Below are positions 4,964 through 5,797 of a stretch of 5,797 nt of DNA, piece after piece. Origin of the DNA: Acidobacterium sp. (GTDB lineage Bacteria > Acidobacteriota > Terriglobia > Terriglobales > Acidobacteriaceae); contig PMAM01000318.1 in assembly GCA_003152595.1 (NCBI GenBank), forward strand, positions 7,096-12,892, written 5' to 3'. The position numbers were made by a program, and so were the translations under genes. How positions within the stretch are numbered: position 1 is the stretch's first letter; the number at the start of each line of letters is the position of its first letter. The notes beneath the pieces were generated by a model. The model was not told the origin of the DNA. It worked only from the letters and a program-made list of their open reading frames with translations, and did not search any database.

Positions 4964-5012
4964 CTGCGGGGCTGAAGTTGTGAGGCTGCCCGGGGTTACG
5001 AAAAGGGTGGCT
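4964..5012. other. Short spacer between repeat copies B and C
   Basis: 49 bp of GC-rich sequence separating B from C. Together with 4709-4848 (no recognisable gene, RNA or promoter) and the two repeats it belongs to a 573-bp stretch without a supported gene, 4709-5281. GGGTTCAGA (4711) and GGGTTCAGG (4731) form a minor direct repeat just upstream of the DinB-family start. Confidence 0.5.
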
Positions 5013-5129
5013 TTCCCAAAACGGGCCAACGGATCTCCCGGAGTAGTACTTTTGGCTGGAGCGCGGTCTCAAATCCATTGACCAAACTGATGGAAGGGAC
5101 GACGCTCCTTGCTGTGGGGTGAACCCAGG
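5013..5129 (+). repeat. Interspersed spacer repeat, copy C
   Basis: About 117 bp. The left end TTCCCAAAACGGGCC is close to copy A's TTCCCAGAACGGGTC; the middle has AGTACTTTTGGCTGGAG against A's GGTACTGTCGGCTGAAG; the right end CGCTCCTTGCTG..TGGGGTGAACC differs from A and B by one base over that block. It lies about 150 bp downstream of the end of the UbiD gene (which is on the minus strand). Confidence 0.7.
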
Positions 5130-5131
5130 CC

Positions 5132-5149
5132 GTTCACCATGGTGTGAAC
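5132..5149. other. Small stem-loop at the right end of repeat copy C
   Basis: GTTCAC (5132-5137) and GTGAAC (5144-5149) are perfect 6-bp arms around CATGGT. It sits where copy A carries its terminator stem. There is no T tract on either side, so terminator function is not supported. Confidence 0.4.
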
Positions 5150-5179
5150 AGCTGGTGTGGGGACAGCGCCCGGGCTCTG

Positions 5180-5278
5180 GCGCGAGAGACCGGGGGCGAG
5201 AGGCCGAAGGCGCGGGGGACCGGGGCGCGGAGGACCGGGCGCGCGAAGGACCGGAGGGGCGAAGGATCGGGGGCGCGG
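5180..5278. repeat. Degenerate GC-rich tandem array 3' of the UbiD gene
   Basis: About six imperfect units of 14-20 bp built on a GCGCGAAGGACCGGGGG theme, e.g. GCGAGAGACCGGGG, GCGCGGGGGACCGGGG, CGCGGAGGACCGGG, CGCGCGAAGGACCGG. It ends within a few bases of the UbiD stop codon. Non-coding by my reading; the arginine/glycine-rich frames through it follow from base composition. Confidence 0.6.
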
Positions 5279-5281
5279 TGG

Positions 5282-5797
5282 CTAATCCTCCAGGCCGAAG
5301 GATTTCCAGAGGGCGTCGATGCGGGATTTTGTCGCAGTGTCCATTACGATTTCTTTCGGCCAGGGGCGGGTGAAGCCTTCGGCGGCCCACTTGCGGGTGG
5401 CGTCGATGCCCATCTTGCTGCCGTAGTTGGGCAGGCGCGAGGCGTGGTCGAGAGAGTCGATGGGGCCGAGGGTGAACTGGATGTCGCGCTCGGGGTCGAT
5501 GTTGTTGGCGACGCGGAGGGTGACTTCGGCCAGGTCCTGGACATCGCAATCCTCGTCGACGACGATGATGTACTTGGTGAACATGGCCTGACCCATGGCC
5601 CAGATGCCGTTCATGACCTTGCGCGCCTGGCCTGCGTAGCTTTTGCGGATCGAGACGATCATGAGGTTGTGAAAGACGGCTTCGACCGGGAGATTGATGT
5701 CGACAATTTCCGGAAGCGTAAGGCGGAAGAGCGGGAGGAAGATGCGCTCGACGGCCTTGCCCATCCATGCGTCTTCCTGGGGCGGCTTGCCGACGAT
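5282..5797 (-). CDS. ubiD: UbiD-family prFMN-dependent decarboxylase, C-terminal 171 residues (N-terminus outside window)
   Basis: The frame is open to the window edge, so the internal ATG at 5764 is not the real start: the codons before it read IVGKPPQEDAW, which continues the family motif VGKPPQED.WMGKA.ERIFLPL. UbiD enzymes carry out reversible decarboxylation of aromatic or unsaturated acids with prenylated FMN; in quinone biosynthesis the substrate is a polyprenyl-4-hydroxybenzoate or a futalosine-pathway naphthoate. Family signatures in order: SIRKSYAGQARKVMNGIW, KYIIVVDEDCDVQDLAEV (metal- and fold-related acidic stretch), ANNIDPERDIQFTLGPIDSLDHAS, GSKMGIDATRKWAAEGFTRPWP, and the usual tail with TKSRIDALWKSFGL, ending with TAG at 5282-5284. 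The whole family is about 480-500 residues, so roughly the last third is here. Catalytic Glu/Arg/Asp residues lie mostly in the missing part. Whether it is true UbiD, a menaquinone-pathway paralogue or an aromatic-acid decarboxylase is undecided. Confidence 0.95.
   Translation of the reverse strand: MVGKPPQEDAWMGKAVERIFLPLFRLTLPEIVDINLPVEAVFHNLMIVSIRKSYAGQARKVMNGIWAMGQAMFTKYIIVVDEDCDVQDLAEVTLRVANNIDPERDIQFTLGPIDSLDHASRLPNYGSKMGIDATRKWAAEGFTRPWPKEIVMDTATKSRIDALWKSFGLED

Noticed and set aside
4715..5081. Two small spacer frames (104 codons minus, 107 codons plus) through repeat copies B and C
   Set aside because: Both overlap each other on opposite strands and consist largely of the interspersed repeat. 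LLWGEP is shared by the copies in one frame, but copy C has a TGA just upstream, so coding is not supported.
1523..5129. Insertion sequence ends or a composite transposon formed by repeats A and B/C
   Set aside because: The copies are diverged, about 110 bp long, and no transposase or clear terminal inverted repeats or target duplications are visible; the genes between them look like ordinary chromosomal genes.
4709..5281. tRNA or other structured RNA gene in the long spacer
   Set aside because: I found no cloverleaf arms, GTTCRANNC T-loop in proper context, or known riboswitch core.
4800..5768. Minus-strand open frame of 322 codons covering repeats B and C and the UbiD 3' region
   Set aside because: Over 5282-5768 it is out of frame with UbiD and Arg/Pro/His-rich. 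In the spacer it simply translates repeats C and B, giving two similar blocks (FTPQQGAS.. and FTPQQEAS..). It is better explained as repeat DNA plus GC-driven lack of stops.

Overview
The window is high-GC DNA (most third codon positions are G or C) with seven protein genes on both strands and unusually repeat-rich spacers. The gene set suggests an acidobacterium, perhaps Acidobacteriaceae/Terriglobia: an acidic-then-lysine-rich H1-like protein, secreted 'alanine-rich' hypotheticals, a peroxiredoxin-like redoxin, a DinB-fold protein and a UbiD-type decarboxylase. That assignment is inference from general family resemblance; there is no rRNA or other phylogenetic anchor.

Layout: (1) 1-298, minus: the N-terminal part of a lysine/alanine/proline-repeat protein, running off the left edge and served by a near-consensus sigma-70 promoter at 380-408. 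(2) 527-1369, plus: trmD, the tRNA (guanine-N1)-methyltransferase, divergent from the first gene and without its usual neighbours rpsP, rimM and rplS. It carries an insertion of about 30 residues next to the catalytic loop. (3) 1370-1705: a spacer with a hairpin, repeat copy A, a good intrinsic terminator and a 16-bp tandem repeat. (4) 1706-2365, minus: a redoxin with a CPYC motif. (5) 2501-3373, plus: an exported protein with a PEGA/carboxypeptidase-regulatory-like N-terminus and a molybdopterin-oxidoreductase-like C-terminus, followed by (6) 3393-4217, plus: an exported hypothetical whose 5' end is built of repeats. (7) 4223-4708, minus: a DinB-family protein, convergent with gene 6 and 5 bp away from it. 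(8) 4709-5281: a 573-bp spacer with repeat copies B and C and a degenerate GC-rich tandem array. (9) 5282-5797, minus: the C-terminal part of a UbiD-family decarboxylase, running off the right edge.

The genes do not form one pathway. trmD is housekeeping, the redoxin is probably peroxide/thiol defence, genes 5 and 6 look like a small envelope-protein pair, and UbiD probably serves quinone biosynthesis. I see no defence system, prophage, transposase or CRISPR array.

The most interesting signal is in the repeats. A palindromic element with the layout GCCCACC-C[stem]-7-nt loop-[stem]G-NATGGGGCACCC occurs twice. One copy lies inside trmD (1063-1106) and the other in the 5' part of the 3393 gene (3506-3543). 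Both sit in the same reading phase and read PT...WGT. A separate family of about 106-117 bp has three copies (A, B, C) in spacers, and heptameric tandem repeats lie just before trmD and at the start of the 3393 gene.
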